Assembly (NCBI RefSeq): GCF_030546745.1 | Contig: NZ_JAUOPD010000006.1 | Span: forward strand, 1 to 64,000 | From: Thalassotalea sp. 1_MG-2023 | GTDB taxonomy: Bacteria; Pseudomonadota; Gammaproteobacteria; Enterobacterales; Alteromonadaceae | Reading direction: 5' to 3' | DNA length: 64,000 bases | In this document: positions 62,932 to 64,000 of the stretch, piece by piece | Numbering within the stretch: position 1 is the stretch's first letter | Layout of the letters: each line of letters starts with the position of its first letter | Position numbers and translations under genes: made by a program | The notes under the pieces: generated by a model | Database searches by the model: none | What the model was told of the DNA's origin: nothing | The model's input: only the letters and a program-made list of their open reading frames with translations

Positions 62932-64000
62932 ATGTTTCAACGAATTAAATTATCAGATGATATTAAACAATATTTAATTGTAACGGGCAATTATTGGGCA
63001 TTCACATTAACTGATGGTGCTTTGAGAATGCTTGTGGTGTTGTATTTTCATCAGCTTGGCTATTCGCCATTAAATATTGCATTGCTGTTTTTATTCTATG
63101 AAGTGTTTGGGGTTATTACTAACCTATTTGGTGGTTATTTAGGTGCGAAGATTGGTTTAAACCGCACCATGAATATTGGCCTGGCAATACAAATTATTGC
63201 ATTACTCTTATTAACCGTACCTACTGATTGGTTGACTGTTGTCTATGTAATGATCGCCCAAGCTTTATCTGGGATCGCTAAAGACCTGAATAAAATGAGT
63301 GCTAAAAGTGCCATAAAAATGTTAGTGGCAAGTGGGCAGGAAGGCACATTGTTTAAATGGGTTGCCATATTAACGGGTTCGAAAAATGCGTTGAAAGGGT
63401 TTGGATTTTTTATTGGTGGCATATTGCTTACTTTGTTGTCTTTTAAAGGGGCAATGCTTTCAATGGCAGTGGTGCTAATTCTTGTGTGGTGCTTTAGTAT
63501 TTATGCTTTAAAAAGCGATTTAGGCAAAGCGAAAACTACACCAAAATTTCGTGAGATATTTTCAAAAAGTTCGGCCATTAATTCACTGTCTGCTGCCCGT
63601 ATGTTTTTATTTGGAGCTCGCGATGTATGGTTTGTTGTTGCATTGCCGGTGTTTTTATCTCAAGTTTTTAATTGGGATCATTGGACTGTTGGTGGTTTTC
63701 TTGCCGCTTGGGTTATAGGTTATGGAATTGTACAGTCATGCGCACCTGCTCTTTTTAACTTAACATCTGGGGTATCTCCAGCTAAAGAAGCGGTTAAGTG
63801 GGCGGCACCATTAGCGTTAGTTACATTTTGCATTGCCATTATGTTGTCTTTTCAGTGGGCGATTCAGATCTCTTTAATAATAGGTCTACTTCTGTTTGGC
63901 GTATTATTTGCGATTAACTCTTCATTACATAGTTACTTGATTGTCAGTATGGCCGATGCAGATGGCGTATCATTAGATGTTGGCTTTTACTATATGGCTA
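62932..64000 (+). CDS. arsJ: ArsJ organoarsenical efflux permease (3' end outside the window)
   Basis: At least 356 codons are open to the right edge with no stop. The product starts MFQRIKLSDDIKQYLIVTGNYWAFTLTDGALRMLV and is an MFS transporter with about 11 visible helices, including RMFLFGARDVWFVVALPVFL. ArsJ exports 1-arseno-3-phosphoglycerate, made by the GAPDH encoded 14 bases upstream, which then falls apart to arsenate outside the cell. The ATG at 62932 starts the open frame. ArsJ proteins are about 400 residues, so a few dozen are missing. Confidence 0.9.
   Translation, partial: MFQRIKLSDDIKQYLIVTGNYWAFTLTDGALRMLVVLYFHQLGYSPLNIALLFLFYEVFGVITNLFGGYLGAKIGLNRTMNIGLAIQIIALLLLTVPTDWLTVVYVMIAQALSGIAKDLNKMSAKSAIKMLVASGQEGTLFKWVAILTGSKNALKGFGFFIGGILLTLLSFKGAMLSMAVVLILVWCFSIYALKSDLGKAKTTPKFREIFSKSSAINSLSAARMFLFGARDVWFVVALPVFLSQVFNWDHWTVGGFLAAWVIGYGIVQSCAPALFNLTSGVSPAKEAVKWAAPLALVTFCIAIMLSFQWAIQISLIIGLLLFGVLFAINSSLHSYLIVSMADADGVSLDVGFYYMA

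Noticed and set aside
1-64000. CRISPR arrays, prophage modules or defence islands
   Set aside because: No regularly spaced direct repeats, cas, integrase, phage structural or restriction genes were visible on either strand.

Overview
The window looks like chromosomal DNA of an AT-rich marine gammaproteobacterium, most likely in or near the Alteromonadales/Colwelliaceae (Thalassotalea- or Colwellia-like). This placement is an inference from gene content: an aryl-polyene cluster, a CrbS/CrbR-like pair, an M1 peptidase with a DUF6702 partner, a GGGGTCAGGTAC-type REP/RAYT unit and many TonB/RND systems. I ran no search.

Region by region. 83-170 is tRNA-Ser(GGA), followed by a K+/H+ antiporter (minus strand) and an FAH-family hydrolase. 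3240-20092 is one co-directional, tightly overlapping run of 20 genes forming an aryl polyene (APE) pigment cluster: chain-length factor, acyltransferase, two ACPs, membrane protein, acyl-ACP synthetase, hot-dog dehydratase, glycosyltransferase, LpxL-like acyltransferase, aromatic amino acid ammonia-lyase, thioesterase, LolA-like carrier, MMPL exporter, flavin-dependent halogenase-like enzyme, DUF3261 lipoprotein, ketosynthase, second dehydratase, ketoreductase, second ketosynthase and a MipA/OmpV protein. A phosphopantetheinyl transferase and small exported proteins follow. The predicted scheme: the ammonia-lyase makes an aryl-acrylate starter, the synthetase loads it on an ACP, the KS/CLF, KR and DH subunits extend it to a conjugated polyene, tailoring enzymes modify and attach it, and the Lol/MMPL proteins move it to the outer membrane.

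22776-33779 holds a PAS/histidine kinase/receiver/GAF protein, an RND efflux pair with unusual proton-relay residues, and a sodium/solute-symporter-type hybrid kinase (CrbS-like). A NarL-type response regulator (CrbR-like), a TonB receptor and a five-gene operon for 3-hydroxybutyrate/acetoacetate use follow (GntP permease, exported MetX-like hydrolase, 3-hydroxybutyrate dehydrogenase, CoA-transferase A and B). A 15-bp motif is shared by the kinase promoter region and the receptor/permease divergent region, which suggests one regulon.

41855-42706 is a winged-helix regulator plus membrane protein with three palindromic operators over their promoter. 42786-47192 is a LacI-type regulator divergent from galT-galK-galE. 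47443-50381 is an M1 metallopeptidase and DUF6702 protein. 50453-51330 is a RAYT transposase between two REP hairpins. 51339-58948 is mixed: an X-Pro/CocE hydrolase, a YqjD/YqjE-like stress trio, small hypotheticals and a membrane spermidine-synthase-like protein.

The right end has gloA, an SMR exporter behind a guanidine-II riboswitch, and an arsenic operon: an ArsC-ArsR fusion, an ACR3 efflux gene broken by one in-frame TGA, an arsenate-type GAPDH and arsJ (cut by the window edge).
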